Assembly (NCBI RefSeq): GCF_001746415.1
Contig: NZ_MEHJ01000001.1
Location: 6,082,501 to 6,146,500, forward strand
DNA length: 64,000 nucleotides
Origin: Streptomyces agglomeratus
GTDB lineage: Bacteria > Actinomycetota > Actinomycetes > Streptomycetales > Streptomycetaceae
Direction of reading: 5' to 3'
Part shown: one piece after another, positions 43,573-51,963 of the stretch
Layout: each line of letters starts with the position of its first letter
How positions within the stretch are numbered: the stretch's first letter is position 1
The notes under the pieces: generated by a model
Seen by the model: only the letters and a program-made list of their open reading frames with translations
What the model was told of the DNA's origin: nothing
Databases searched by the model: none
Position numbers and translations under genes: made by a program

Positions 43573-43940
43573 GTGCGCCCGTCCAACCGTCGAGCGGCAG
43601 CCGGCGCGCTGGCCCTGTTCGCCGTGGCCGCACTGGCTGCCCCGGCCGTCGCCGAGCGCCCGTCCGGCCCCGGGCGCGGGCACGCGGGGAGGCGGCCCCC
43701 AAGGTCGCGCTGTTCGGCTCCACCTGCCGGACGTCCGTCCGGGGCTCGCGGGTCGTCGCGTACTGCCACAACCCCTACCCCGTGTCCGACATCGTCCGGC
43801 TGCACACCGAGTGCGACCGCTGGTGGGACATCGACGCGGACGGCTCGCCCGTCGAGGTGGGCCCCGCGCAGACCGTGCGGCTCACCGACCGCTGCTGGAA
43901 GGAAGTCCGCAGGGCCTGGGTCAGCCACCACCGGATGTAG
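43573..43940 (+). pseudogene. Frameshifted small secreted protein
   Basis: From GTG 43573 a signal peptide reads RPSNRRAAAGALALFAVAAL (AxA cleavage near PAVAE). Its frame then goes out of step, while the -1 frame carries APKVALFGSTCRTSVRGSRV, AYCHNPYPVSDIVRLHTECD and LTDRCWKEVRRAW to a TAG at 43938-43940, with four cysteines as in a small disulfide-bonded exported protein. The two parts join only if one base is missing between about 43655 and 43695. This is either a frameshift mutation or a sequencing error in GGGG/CCCCC runs. The intact form would be about 120 aa; function unknown. Confidence 0.65.
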
Positions 43941-43965
43941 GACCCGTACGGCAGGCGGGGACCCG

Positions 43966-44640
43966 CTACACCCGGTCCCCGAGGCACTTGAGCGAGTAAC
44001 CCGCCGCCTCGGTGGCCGCCGTCTCCGCGTCCCGGGCGCGGATCGCCTCGATCAGGCGCGCGTGGTCCATGTGGTCCTCCGGGCGCAGTTCCTGCCCGAC
44101 GTCGTCGCGCAGCCAGTCCCGCAGCAGATCCCCCAGGTCGGCGTACAGCCCGATGAGTACGTCGTTGTGCGAGGCCGCGACCACGGCCAGGTGCAGGGTC
44201 GCGTCAGCGCGGACGAAGAGCTCCGCGTCACCCGAGGCCCACGCCTCCTCGCGCCGCGCGAGCACCGCGTCCAGCTGCCGCACATCGCGTTCCGTACGCC
44301 GCTGGGCCGCCAGCCGGGCCGCCGAGGACTCCAGGGTCGAGCGCAGCTCCGCGATGTGCCGCGGGTCGGCGTCGGCGAACCGCCGGTGCATGACGCCGGC
44401 CAGCTCGCTGGTCGCCAGGACGTACGTACCGGAGCCCTGCCGGATGTCCAGCAGCCCGTTGTGCGCCAGCGCGCGCACCGCCTCGCGGACGGTGTTGCGG
44501 GCCACGCCGAGCTGCTCGACCAGCTCGGGCTCCGTCGGAATGCGTGACCCCACGGGCCACTCGCCCGAGGTGATCTGGTTGCGCAGTTCGGTGATCACCT
44601 GGTCTGCGAGAGCCGAACGGCGGGGTGAGGTCAGCGCCAT
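43966..44640 (-). CDS. FadR/GntR-family transcription regulator
   Basis: A 224-aa regulator. The winged-helix domain is SALADQVITELRNQITSGEW, PTEPELVEQLGVARNTVREAVRAL; the C-terminal FCD-type domain (ELRSTLESSAARLAAQRRT, LHLAVVAASHND) has conserved His and Asp residues that may bind metal and a carboxylate ligand. It is divergent from an MFS transporter, with two palindromes in the 68-bp gap, so it likely represses the transporter. The ligand is unknown. Confidence 0.92.
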   Translation of the reverse strand: MALTSPRRSALADQVITELRNQITSGEWPVGSRIPTEPELVEQLGVARNTVREAVRALAHNGLLDIRQGSGTYVLATSELAGVMHRRFADADPRHIAELRSTLESSAARLAAQRRTERDVRQLDAVLARREEAWASGDAELFVRADATLHLAVVAASHNDVLIGLYADLGDLLRDWLRDDVGQELRPEDHMDHARLIEAIRARDAETAATEAAGYSLKCLGDRV

Positions 44641-44668
44641 GATGCTCCCTGGGTCAGGACTTGTTCAC

Positions 44669-44695
44669 GATTGGACAATCAATCATCCCATGATT
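44669..44695. promoter_or_regulatory. Two adjacent palindromes in the GntR-MFS divergent promoter
   Basis: GATTGGACAATC (44669-44680, arms GATTG/CAATC) and AATCATCCCATGATT (44681-44695, arms AATCAT/ATGATT) sit back to back in the 68-bp gap. The first resembles TTGnnCAA-type GntR sites. They are the likely operators of the adjacent regulator. Confidence 0.6.
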
Positions 44696-44696
44696 C

Positions 44697-44702
44697 TATG
44701 AT
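44697..44702 (+). promoter_or_regulatory. -10 element of the MFS gene
   Basis: TATGAT, close to the sigma-70-type consensus, lies 6 nt before ATG 44709. There is no ribosome-binding site, so a leaderless transcript is likely. Confidence 0.6.
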
Positions 44703-44708
44703 GGATCC

Positions 44709-46001
44709 ATGGCCCGTGACGAGACCCGAACCGCGAACCCCGCCCCCGCAGCCTCCGTACCGCAGCAGCAGCGCCAGCCGCAACAGCGGCCGCCGCAGCG
44801 GTCGGCCTGGGTCACCCGGCTCGTGGTCGTCGGACTCGTCCTCGCCGCGCTCAACCTCCGCCCGGCCATCACCAGCCTCGGCCCGCTCCTCGAAGAGGTA
44901 CGCACGGGACTCGGCATGAGCGGCAGCGTCGCGGGCCTCCTGACCTCCGTACCGCCGCTCTGCTTCGCGGTCTTCGGCCTCACCGCCCCCCGCCTCGCCC
45001 GCCGCTTCGGTCCCGGCGCGATCGTCTGCGCGGGCATGGCGGCCATCGCGGCCGGCCTGCTGATCCGCCCCTTCCTGGGCGCCACGGCGGGATTCCTCGC
45101 CGCCAGCGCGCTCGCCCTGATGGGCATCGCGGTCAGCAACATCCTGATGCCGGTCATCGTCAAGCGCTGGTTCCCCGACCGCGTCGGCCAGATGACCGGC
45201 CTCTACTCGATGGCCCTCGCGCTCGGCACCGCGCTCGCCGCGGCCGCCACCGTCCCCATGACCCGCGCACTGGGCGGCAGTTGGCAGACCGGCCTCGCGG
45301 TGTGGGGCACCCTGGCCGCCGTCGCCGTGCTGCCCTGGCTCGTCCTGAACCGCCACCCGGCCACCCGGGCGCCGAAGGCGAACGCCTCCACCCCGGATCA
45401 GGCAGCCACCACCCCCGCCCTGAGCATCACCCGCAGCCGTACGGCCTGGGCGCTCGCCTGCTTCTTCGGCCTCCAGGCGACCGCGGCGTACATCACCATG
45501 GGCTGGATGCCGCAGATATTCCGCGACGCGGGAGTCTCCGCCGGCACCGCCGGAGTGCTGCTCGCCGTGACCATGGCGATGGGCATTCCGCTCGCGTTCG
45601 TCATCCCGCGCCTCGCCTCCCGCATGCGCAACCAGGGCCCGATCGTCGTCGCGCTCGGCCTCAGCGGCCTCATGGGCTACGCCGGCCTGTACCTCGCCCC
45701 GGCCTCCGGCGCCTGGGCGTGGGCCCTGCTGCTCGGCGTCTCCAACTGCGCCTTCCCGCTCGCCCTGACCATGATCGGCATGCGGACGAGGAGCGGCGCC
45801 GGCGTCGTACGCCTCTCCGCCTTCGCCCAGAGCACCGGCTACCTGATCTCGATCCCCGGCCCGCTGCTGGTGGGCGTGCTCTACCAGCACAGCGGCAGCT
45901 GGGGCCTGCCGATCGGCCTCATGGCGGGCCTGATGCTGCCGCAGATCGCCGTCGGCGTGCTGGCGGGGCGCAACCGTACGATCGAGGACGAACTCGGCTG
46001 A
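44709..46001 (+). CDS. MFS transporter, CynX/NimT-like
   Basis: A 430-aa 12-span transporter. A Gln/Pro-rich cytoplasmic start (QQQRQPQQRPPQRSAW) precedes LAALNLRPAITSLGPLLEEV, a motif typical of the CynX/NimT (YeaN) group, and LIRPFLGATAGFLAAS. The domain boundary is the polar loop at KANASTPDQAATTPAL. The group includes cyanate and 2-nitroimidazole exporters; the substrate here is unknown. It is controlled from the GntR gene promoter region. Downstream is a 38-aa gene found beside such transporters. Confidence 0.9.
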   Translation: MARDETRTANPAPAASVPQQQRQPQQRPPQRSAWVTRLVVVGLVLAALNLRPAITSLGPLLEEVRTGLGMSGSVAGLLTSVPPLCFAVFGLTAPRLARRFGPGAIVCAGMAAIAAGLLIRPFLGATAGFLAASALALMGIAVSNILMPVIVKRWFPDRVGQMTGLYSMALALGTALAAAATVPMTRALGGSWQTGLAVWGTLAAVAVLPWLVLNRHPATRAPKANASTPDQAATTPALSITRSRTAWALACFFGLQATAAYITMGWMPQIFRDAGVSAGTAGVLLAVTMAMGIPLAFVIPRLASRMRNQGPIVVALGLSGLMGYAGLYLAPASGAWAWALLLGVSNCAFPLALTMIGMRTRSGAGVVRLSAFAQSTGYLISIPGPLLVGVLYQHSGSWGLPIGLMAGLMLPQIAVGVLAGRNRTIEDELG

Positions 46002-46043
46002 CCCGGCCGGAGCGGGGCGTACAAAGGGTGCGAGACTGACCGT

Positions 46044-46160
46044 ATGCCTGTACTCGACCCGAACCCCCAGAACGGCCAGAAGAAGCTGCTGCTCGTGCTC
46101 GGCGCGATGCTCGGCATCACGGTGATCATCGCGGTCATCGCCTCGCTGGCCTCGCCGTAG
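46044..46160 (+). CDS. SGM_5486-type small membrane protein downstream of the MFS gene
   Basis: A 38-aa protein: MPVLDPNPQNGQKKLLLVLG, then a single hydrophobic segment (GAMLGITVIIAVIASLASP) to the C-terminus. It starts 42 bp after the MFS stop on the same strand. I recall the label SGM_5486 family transporter-associated protein for short Streptomyces proteins of this kind. No ribosome site is obvious. Too short for most gene finders. Confidence 0.7.
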   Translation: MPVLDPNPQNGQKKLLLVLGAMLGITVIIAVIASLASP

Positions 46161-46298
46161 GCCCCGGTGGTGGGGCTGTCCCCACCATCCCCTAGGGGCC
46201 AGGGTCAGGGGGAAGTGGGTGGGTCACCGGATGGGTTCCCCCGCGCGCACTCCGTAGGTTCGACGTACACCAGTCGAAGAGCCCGTACGGAGGCGGTC

Positions 46299-46500
46299 AT
46301 GGCGGCCCGCGCAGACACCCCGGCCCACCCCCCGGCCTCCGGCATCGACACCCGCCTCCCCTGGTGGGGCGTCGCCCTCCCCGCCCTGGCCTTCGCCGTC
46401 CTGCTGCTCATGATCGCGGGACCTGGCGAGGCGCACGCGGCGACCGGTGATCCGGGGCTCGCGCAGCTGGTGGCGCGCATCCAGCAGGTCTTGTCCGCTA
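46299..46500 (+). CDS. Small membrane protein with uncertain 3' end (possibly broken)
   Basis: From ATG 46299 (GGAGG 4 nt upstream) the frame reads MAARADTPAHPPASGIDTRL, a hydrophobic segment (WWGVALPALAFAVLLLMIAG) and EAHAATGDPGLAQLVARIQQ, like a small exported or anchored protein. Beyond about 46495 the frame runs on with atypical composition (CPGRTPPGPPAV) and would overlap the phosphatase gene. The real end, perhaps just after IQQVLSA in a shifted frame, is not clear. The end given marks the part that looks coding. Function unknown. Confidence 0.4.
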
Positions 46501-46629
46501 GCCGTTGCCCCGGCCGTACTCCGCCCGGTCCACCGGCCGTCCCCCTGGTTGCGGGACCCGTTCACCCGTGCTGGGGCAGCCCGCCAACACCCTGCGCCCC
46601 GTGGCGCGATTCATGCGAAGCTGGGATGC

Positions 46630-47148
46630 ATGAGCGTCGATACACCCCGCAGGATCGTCCTACTCCGGCATGCGAAGGCCGACTGGCCGCAGGTGTCCGA
46701 CCACGATCGGCCGCTCGCCGACCGCGGGCGCATGGACGCCCCCGTCGCCGGTCACCGGCTGGCGGACACGGGCATCACCTTCGACCTGGCTCTGTGCTCG
46801 ACCGCGACCAGGACTCGCGAGACCTGGAAGCTGGCGGTGCAGGAGCTGCCGCGGCGACCCAAGACCATCTACGAGGAGAGGCTGTACGAGGCCACCCTCG
46901 GCGACCTCCTCGCGCTCCTGAACGAGACCCCGGACGAGGTGAACGACCTCCTCGTCATCGGCCACAACCCCAGCATCCACGCGGCCGCCGACGCGCTCGC
47001 GGGCAGCAGCGAGGGCGACGCCATGGCCCGCATGACCAAGAGCGGGTTCCCGACCGCCTCGTTCGCGATCATCGGGTTCACCGGCTCCTGGAAGTCCGTG
47101 GAGCACGGCGTGGGCAAGCTGCTGGACTACTGGGCCCCGCACGACTGA
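46630..47148 (+). CDS. sixA: SixA-like phosphohistidine phosphatase (histidine phosphatase superfamily)
   Basis: A 172-aa enzyme of the branch-1 histidine phosphatase fold. RHAKAD (His14 nucleophile), a second arginine in CSTATRTRETW, and VIGHNPSIHA with the second histidine are all present; this short length fits SixA. SixA removes phosphate from histidines in phosphorelay and PTS proteins in E. coli; the Streptomyces partner is unknown. It converges on serB at a bidirectional terminator. Confidence 0.9.
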   Translation: MSVDTPRRIVLLRHAKADWPQVSDHDRPLADRGRMDAPVAGHRLADTGITFDLALCSTATRTRETWKLAVQELPRRPKTIYEERLYEATLGDLLALLNETPDEVNDLLVIGHNPSIHAAADALAGSSEGDAMARMTKSGFPTASFAIIGFTGSWKSVEHGVGKLLDYWAPHD

Positions 47149-47175
47149 GGCCGTTCCCTTTCCGTACGTACGAAC

Positions 47176-47209
47176 AGGGGCCCCGGCGCCATCGCGCGCC
47201 GGGGCCCCT
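47176..47209. terminator. Bidirectional terminator between sixA and serB
   Basis: AGGGGCCCCGGCGC and its complement GCGCCGGGGCCCCT (14 bp) flank a 6-nt loop between two convergent genes. Confidence 0.9.
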
Positions 47210-47238
47210 CCTGCTCACCCGGTCACCCGGTCACCCGC

Positions 47239-48465
47239 TCACTCCGCGAGGCCGTCGGCGGCCTCCACCTCTTCGCGGGTGATGCCGAGCAGATACAGCA
47301 CGGTGTCCAGGAACGGCACGTTCACGGCGGTGTCGGCGGCCTTGCGCACGACGGGCTTGGCATTGAAGGCGACGCCCAGCCCGGCGGCGTTCAGCATGTC
47401 GAGATCGTTCGCGCCGTCGCCGATCGCGACGGTCTGGGCGAGCGGTACGCCCGCCTCGGCGGCGAAACGGCGCAGCAGCCGGGCCTTGCCCGCCCGGTCC
47501 ACGATCTCGCCCACGACACGGCCGGTGAGCTTGCCGTCCACGATCTCCAGCGTGTTGGCGGACGCGAAGTCCAGCCCGAGCCGCTCCTTCAGGTCGTCCG
47601 TGACCTGCGTGAATCCGCCGGACACGACGCCCACTTGGTAGCCGAGCCGCTTGAGCGTACGGATCAGGGTGCGGGCGCCGGGTGTGAGCCGTACTTCCTG
47701 CCGCACCTTGTCCACGACGTCGGCGTCGAGCCCGGCGAGCAGCGCCACGCGCGCGTGCAGCGACTGCTCGAAGTCCAGCTCGCCGCGCATCGCCTGGGCG
47801 GTCACCTCGGCGACCTTGTCCTCGCAGCCCGCGTGCGCCGCGAACAGTTCGATGACCTCGTCCTGGATGAGCGTGGAGTCCACGTCCATGACGACGAGGC
47901 GCTGAGCGCGCCGGTGCAGGCCCGCCGACACCACGGCCACATCGATCCCGAGCTCTGCCGCCTCCAGCGCCAGCGCGGTGCGCAGCGCCTCGGTCTCCGT
48001 ACCGGACACCGCGAATTCCACGGCCGTGACCGGGTACTTCGCAAGCCGGAAGATGCGGTCGATGTTGCCGCCGGTCCCGGTGATGGTGGCCGCTATGGCG
48101 GCGGTCGACTCCGCGGTGAGCGGGTGGCCGAGCACGGTGACGTGCGAACGCCCGCTGCCGCGCGGCCGGTTGTCTCCCGTACCCGAGATGATCTCGGCCT
48201 GGAGCCTGAGCGAGTCGGCCCAGCTGTGCACGGTGGCACGCAGCTCACCGGCGGTGGTCACGGTGGGCTCGGTGACGAGGGCGCACAGGACGATGCGGCC
48301 ACGGGTCACGACCTGCTCGATGTCGACGACGTCTACGGAGAAGGCGGCAAGCGTGTCGAAGAGCCCGGCGGTGATGCCGGGGCGGTCCTTCCCGAAGATC
48401 TTGACGAGAAGGGTGGGGGCAGCGTCAGTGGACTGGCTGGGCTGACTCGGCTCAGGTGCGCTCAT
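47239..48465 (-). CDS. serB: Phosphoserine phosphatase SerB with ACT domains
   Basis: A 408-aa enzyme that dephosphorylates O-phosphoserine to serine. Two ACT-like sensing domains cover about 15-180 (TLLVKIFGKDRPGITAGLFD and VTVLGHPLTAESTAAI). The HAD domain has motif I D194-V-D196-S-T, motif II VVSGGFTQ, and motif IV IGDGANDLDML. ATG 48465 is the first start in the family position; the open frame to 48828 is an artefact of GC richness. Feedback by serine through the ACT domains is likely. Confidence 0.95.
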   Translation of the reverse strand: MSAPEPSQPSQSTDAAPTLLVKIFGKDRPGITAGLFDTLAAFSVDVVDIEQVVTRGRIVLCALVTEPTVTTAGELRATVHSWADSLRLQAEIISGTGDNRPRGSGRSHVTVLGHPLTAESTAAIAATITGTGGNIDRIFRLAKYPVTAVEFAVSGTETEALRTALALEAAELGIDVAVVSAGLHRRAQRLVVMDVDSTLIQDEVIELFAAHAGCEDKVAEVTAQAMRGELDFEQSLHARVALLAGLDADVVDKVRQEVRLTPGARTLIRTLKRLGYQVGVVSGGFTQVTDDLKERLGLDFASANTLEIVDGKLTGRVVGEIVDRAGKARLLRRFAAEAGVPLAQTVAIGDGANDLDMLNAAGLGVAFNAKPVVRKAADTAVNVPFLDTVLYLLGITREEVEAADGLAE

Positions 48466-48799
48466 GATGTCTCTACCGTATCGGGCCTCGATTGCCTGCT
48501 CACCTCCTGTCCCGAGGACCGGACACCGGGGCGGTCCCGGCCTGCCCAGCCTGCCCGGCGACCACGGCCTGCCCCGGCGACCGCGGCCGACCACGGCCTC
48601 GGGCCGCCCCCACCCCCGTGATTCCCGGGAGGCGTGCCCTGAGGGGTGCATGCAGGGAACCCCGCAGCGCCGCCGCCCCGCCGCTCCCGGTGCGCGACAG
48701 GGGGCCCGGCGGCGGTCGCGACCCGGTCGAGCGGGCAATCGGCGGACGCCGGGCCGCCTCGACCGGGCGGCTTCGGCGTACGCGCCCGGGCCGGCGCCC

Positions 48800-48925
48800 C
48801 TCTCCTGTCCGCTCCTGTCCGCGCGCACGGCCCGGGTCCTCGGCCACCAGGGCGAGCGCGAGGTCGAGGCAGGCGCTGATCCCGGCGCCCGTCGCCTTCA
48901 ATGGCGTGATGTCGACGGTCGCCGG
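48800..48925 (-). pseudogene. Possible relic of a DJ-1/PfpI-domain (GlxA-type) regulator
   Basis: In one minus-strand frame ATVDITPLKATGAGISACLD runs into LALALVAEDPGRA, like the GVTAGIDLALALV core of AraC-type GlxA regulators. The sequences before and after do not continue the family, and codon bias collapses. It looks like a remnant, but a chance match is possible. Confidence 0.3.
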
Positions 48926-49064
48926 TCCCTCCGCGCACCCCGGTCCGAACGCCGAGACAGCGGCGGGCGGGTTGAACGCACCTCTCAACAGGCGGCGATT
49001 GCCGTCCGCCCGCACCCGACGCCACGGATCCGTGCCGTCGTGTCATGAATTGCTTTGTTCACGC

Positions 49065-49181
49065 ATGATCCATGCCGACTCATTGGTACTTACCACTCTC
49101 CGGCAGTATTTCTCCCGCGCCGACGGGCAGCCCCTGAGCGGCCTTCCCGGTCTCGACTTTCTAATTCGGGACCGGGCCTGA
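49065..49181 (+). CDS. Possible 38-aa ORF upstream of the FHA-ABC gene
   Basis: ATG 49065 to TGA 49181 encodes MIHADSLVLTTLRQYFSRAD, then a short tail. It lies in an AT-richer patch just before the FHA-ABC promoter. No ribosome site is obvious and no family is recognised, so this is weak. It could equally be the last codons of a decayed gene. Confidence 0.25.
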   Translation: MIHADSLVLTTLRQYFSRADGQPLSGLPGLDFLIRDRA

Positions 49182-49247
49182 AATAGTTCCTCCCGATGTT
49201 CAGCATCCCTAGACTCCCTGCGACGGGGGTAACTCGGGGGACAACTA

Positions 49248-51851
49248 GTGGGGCGCGGAGTGCCGGAACTCGTACTGGAATTGAATGGAAGGACCTGGAC
49301 GCTCGATCCGTCCAGGTCGTACACCCTCGGACGTGATCCGCAGGGTGATGTGGTGATCGACGACGCCAGGGTCTCGTGGCGGCATGCCACCGTCAGCTGG
49401 GGCGGCCGCAGTTGGGTCATCGAGGACCACGGAAGTACCAACGGCACGTACGTGCAGGGCCAGCGGATCCACCAGATGGAAATCGGCCCCGGCTCCGCCG
49501 TGCACCTGGGCAACGCCACCGACGGCCCGCGACTGAGTCTGTCCAGCGCGGGAGTGCCCAGCGGCCAGGGCGCGATGGCCCAGCAGCAGGCACCGCACCA
49601 GCAGGCGCCTCAGGCACCCCAGGCCCACCAAGCACCTCAGCAGCAGGCCGCACCCGGCTGGGCGCCCCAGGCGCCGCACCAGCCGCAGCCGCACCAGCCG
49701 CAGGACGCGCAGAAGCCGCCCAACCAGCAGCAGCCCCAGCAGGCGTGGCAGCCGGCGCCCCAGGCGCAAGTGCCCCACCAGCAAGGCGGCCAGGGCGGCG
49801 CCCCGGCCGGCGGTGTCGCGGGGGCTCCGCCGGTGTACGGAGACCGCAGCCCGACGACGTTCCACCAGGTGGCCATGGGCCGCGTGATGCGGATCGGCCG
49901 TGCGCTGGAGAACGAACTGGTCGTCTCCGACCTCCAGGTCTCCCGGCTGCACGCCGAGTTCAGCGCCACACCCGACGGCCGCTTCCAGATCCGCGACCTC
50001 GGCAGCCACAACGGCACCTACGTCAACGGCCAGCCGATCCCCAAGTCCGGCACCGCGCTGCTCGGCCCCGCCGACATCGTCGGTGTCGGCCACTCGACGT
50101 TCCGTCTGGTCGGCGACCGGCTCGAAGAGTTCGTCGACACCGGTGAGGTCTCCTTCTCGGCCCGCCACCTCACGGTGACGGTCGACGGCGGCAAGCAGAT
50201 CCTCAAGGACGTCTCCTTCGGCGTACCGGAGAAGTCGCTCATCGCCGTCATCGGCCCGTCCGGCTCCGGCAAGTCGACGCTCCTCAAGGCGCTCACCGGC
50301 TACCGGCCCGCCAACCAGGGCGACGTCCTCTACGACAACCGCAACCTCTACAAGCAGTTCGCGGAACTGCGCCAGCGCATCGGTCTGGTCCCGCAGGACG
50401 ACATCCTGCACAAGGAACTGACCGTCAAGAAGGCCCTCAAGTACGCCGCCAAGCTCCGCTTCCCCGCGGACACCACGGAGGCCGAGCGCGAGCAGCGCAT
50501 CAACGAGGTCCTCGGCGAGCTCAAGCTGGACATCCACAAGGAGAAGAAGGTCACCTCCCTCTCCGGTGGCCAGCGCAAGCGCGTCTCGGTGGCCCTGGAG
50601 CTGCTGACCAAGCCGTCGCTGATCTTCCTCGACGAGCCGACCTCGGGCCTCGACCCGGGCATGGACCGCGACGTCATGCAGCTGCTGCGCGGCCTCGCCG
50701 ACGACGGCCGTACGGTCCTCGTCGTCACGCACTCCGTGGCCGAGCTCGCGATCTGCGACAAGCTTCTGGTCATGGCCCCCGGCGGCAGCGTCGCCTACTT
50801 CGGCCCGCCCGAGGAGGCCCTGAACTTCTTCGGCTACAGCACCTGGGCCGACGTCTTCTCCGCCTTCGAGAACTACCGCGACTACGACTGGGCGGGCCGC
50901 TGGCGCGGCTCCCAGCACTACCAGATGTACGCCGCGGACATCGACGCCGTCGCCGCCCAGCCCGTACACATGCCGCCCGCGCAGCAGATGCGCCCGCCCA
51001 AGCCGCAGAGCTGGGGCTCGCAGCTGTGGACCCTGATCCGCCGCTACGTGTCGGTCATCGTGTCCGACAAGGGCTTCATCGGCCTGATGCTGATCCTCCC
51101 GGCGGTGCTGGGCATCGTCAGTACCGTGATCCCGGCGGACAGCGGCCTGGGCTTCGGCCCGGAGAAGAACCGGCTGATCAACAAGGACGTCGGAACGATC
51201 CTGCTGATCCTCGCGGTCGGCGCGTGCTTCTCCGGCGCCGCCAACTCCGTCCGCGAACTGATCAAGGAACGGGTCATCTACGAACGCGAGCGGGCCACCG
51301 GCCTGTCCCGCTCGGCCTACCTGATGTCCAAGGTCATCGTCCTCGGGTTCATCACCGCCCTCCAGGGCGTGATCATCGCGGCGATCGGCTTCGGCGCCCG
51401 CTCCAAGCTGCCGGCCGAGGGCGTCATCTTCGAGGACACCCCGGTCATCGAGATGACGATCGTCATCAGCGCACTCGGCTTCACCTCGATGATGTTCGGC
51501 CTGATCATCTCCGCGCTGGTGAAGACCGCCGAGAAGACGATGCCGCTGCTGGTGATGTTCGCGATCGTCCAGGTCGTCTTCACCGGCGTCCTCTTCCAGC
51601 TCCACGACAGCCCGGGCATCGAGCAGGTCGCCTGGCTGATGCCGTCGCGCTGGGCCGTCGCCGCGCTCGGCACCACGGCGCAGCTCAACGTCACGATGCC
51701 GTGGGACCCGCAGAACCTCGACGGACTGTGGGACCACACCGCCGGTCAGTGGATCTTCGACATGAGCGTGCTGCTCGGCATCGGCGTCCTCTGCGGCTTC
51801 ATGGTGGTGCGCCTGCTGCGCCGCCACGAGCCGGAGGTCATGCGCAAGTAA
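49248..51851 (+). CDS. ABC-2 type exporter with two N-terminal FHA domains
   Basis: An 867-aa protein from GTG 49248 (GGGGGAC 7 nt upstream). FHA domain 1 (about 5-98) has YTLGRDPQGDVV and HGSTNGTYV; a Gln/Pro-rich linker spans about 105-185; FHA domain 2 (about 200-295) has RIGRALENELVVSDLQVSRL and SHNGTYVNG. Then come an ABC domain (Walker A GPSGSGKST near 336-344, LSGGQRKRVSVALELL, LDEPTSGLD) and six C-terminal spans from about 600. FHA domains bind phosphothreonine, so Ser/Thr-kinase control is likely. The export substrate is unknown. A -10-like TAGACT lies at 49210. Confidence 0.93.
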   Translation: MGRGVPELVLELNGRTWTLDPSRSYTLGRDPQGDVVIDDARVSWRHATVSWGGRSWVIEDHGSTNGTYVQGQRIHQMEIGPGSAVHLGNATDGPRLSLSSAGVPSGQGAMAQQQAPHQQAPQAPQAHQAPQQQAAPGWAPQAPHQPQPHQPQDAQKPPNQQQPQQAWQPAPQAQVPHQQGGQGGAPAGGVAGAPPVYGDRSPTTFHQVAMGRVMRIGRALENELVVSDLQVSRLHAEFSATPDGRFQIRDLGSHNGTYVNGQPIPKSGTALLGPADIVGVGHSTFRLVGDRLEEFVDTGEVSFSARHLTVTVDGGKQILKDVSFGVPEKSLIAVIGPSGSGKSTLLKALTGYRPANQGDVLYDNRNLYKQFAELRQRIGLVPQDDILHKELTVKKALKYAAKLRFPADTTEAEREQRINEVLGELKLDIHKEKKVTSLSGGQRKRVSVALELLTKPSLIFLDEPTSGLDPGMDRDVMQLLRGLADDGRTVLVVTHSVAELAICDKLLVMAPGGSVAYFGPPEEALNFFGYSTWADVFSAFENYRDYDWAGRWRGSQHYQMYAADIDAVAAQPVHMPPAQQMRPPKPQSWGSQLWTLIRRYVSVIVSDKGFIGLMLILPAVLGIVSTVIPADSGLGFGPEKNRLINKDVGTILLILAVGACFSGAANSVRELIKERVIYERERATGLSRSAYLMSKVIVLGFITALQGVIIAAIGFGARSKLPAEGVIFEDTPVIEMTIVISALGFTSMMFGLIISALVKTAEKTMPLLVMFAIVQVVFTGVLFQLHDSPGIEQVAWLMPSRWAVAALGTTAQLNVTMPWDPQNLDGLWDHTAGQWIFDMSVLLGIGVLCGFMVVRLLRRHEPEVMRK

Positions 51852-51963
51852 CACGCGCGCCGTCCGGCCTGTGACCGGACGGCGCGACGCCGGAAGGGCG
51901 GCACCCGCACGGGTGCCGCCCTTCTCGCATGCTCAGCCTGTTCGGCCGGGACCTGGGCCTGTC

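Larger units (their letters stand above)
48466..49247. other. 782-bp region without a clear gene between serB and the FHA-ABC gene
   Basis: Long frames here have erratic codon bias and Arg/Pro/Gly-rich translations, so I see no intact gene. Two hints remain: a minus-strand fragment reading ATGAGISACLDLALALVAED (about 48800-48925) that resembles part of DJ-1/PfpI-type regulators, and a 38-codon ORF from ATG 49065 ending in SGLPGLDFLIRDRA. The part from 49040 to 49210 is less GC-rich and probably holds the FHA-ABC promoter. Confidence 0.55.

Noticed and set aside
49245..51854. An open reading frame of 869 codons on the minus strand opposite the FHA-ABC gene
   Set aside because: It mirrors the coding strand, with translation rich in Arg, Gly, Asp and Val as expected from the complement of GC-rich codons. 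No family motifs.
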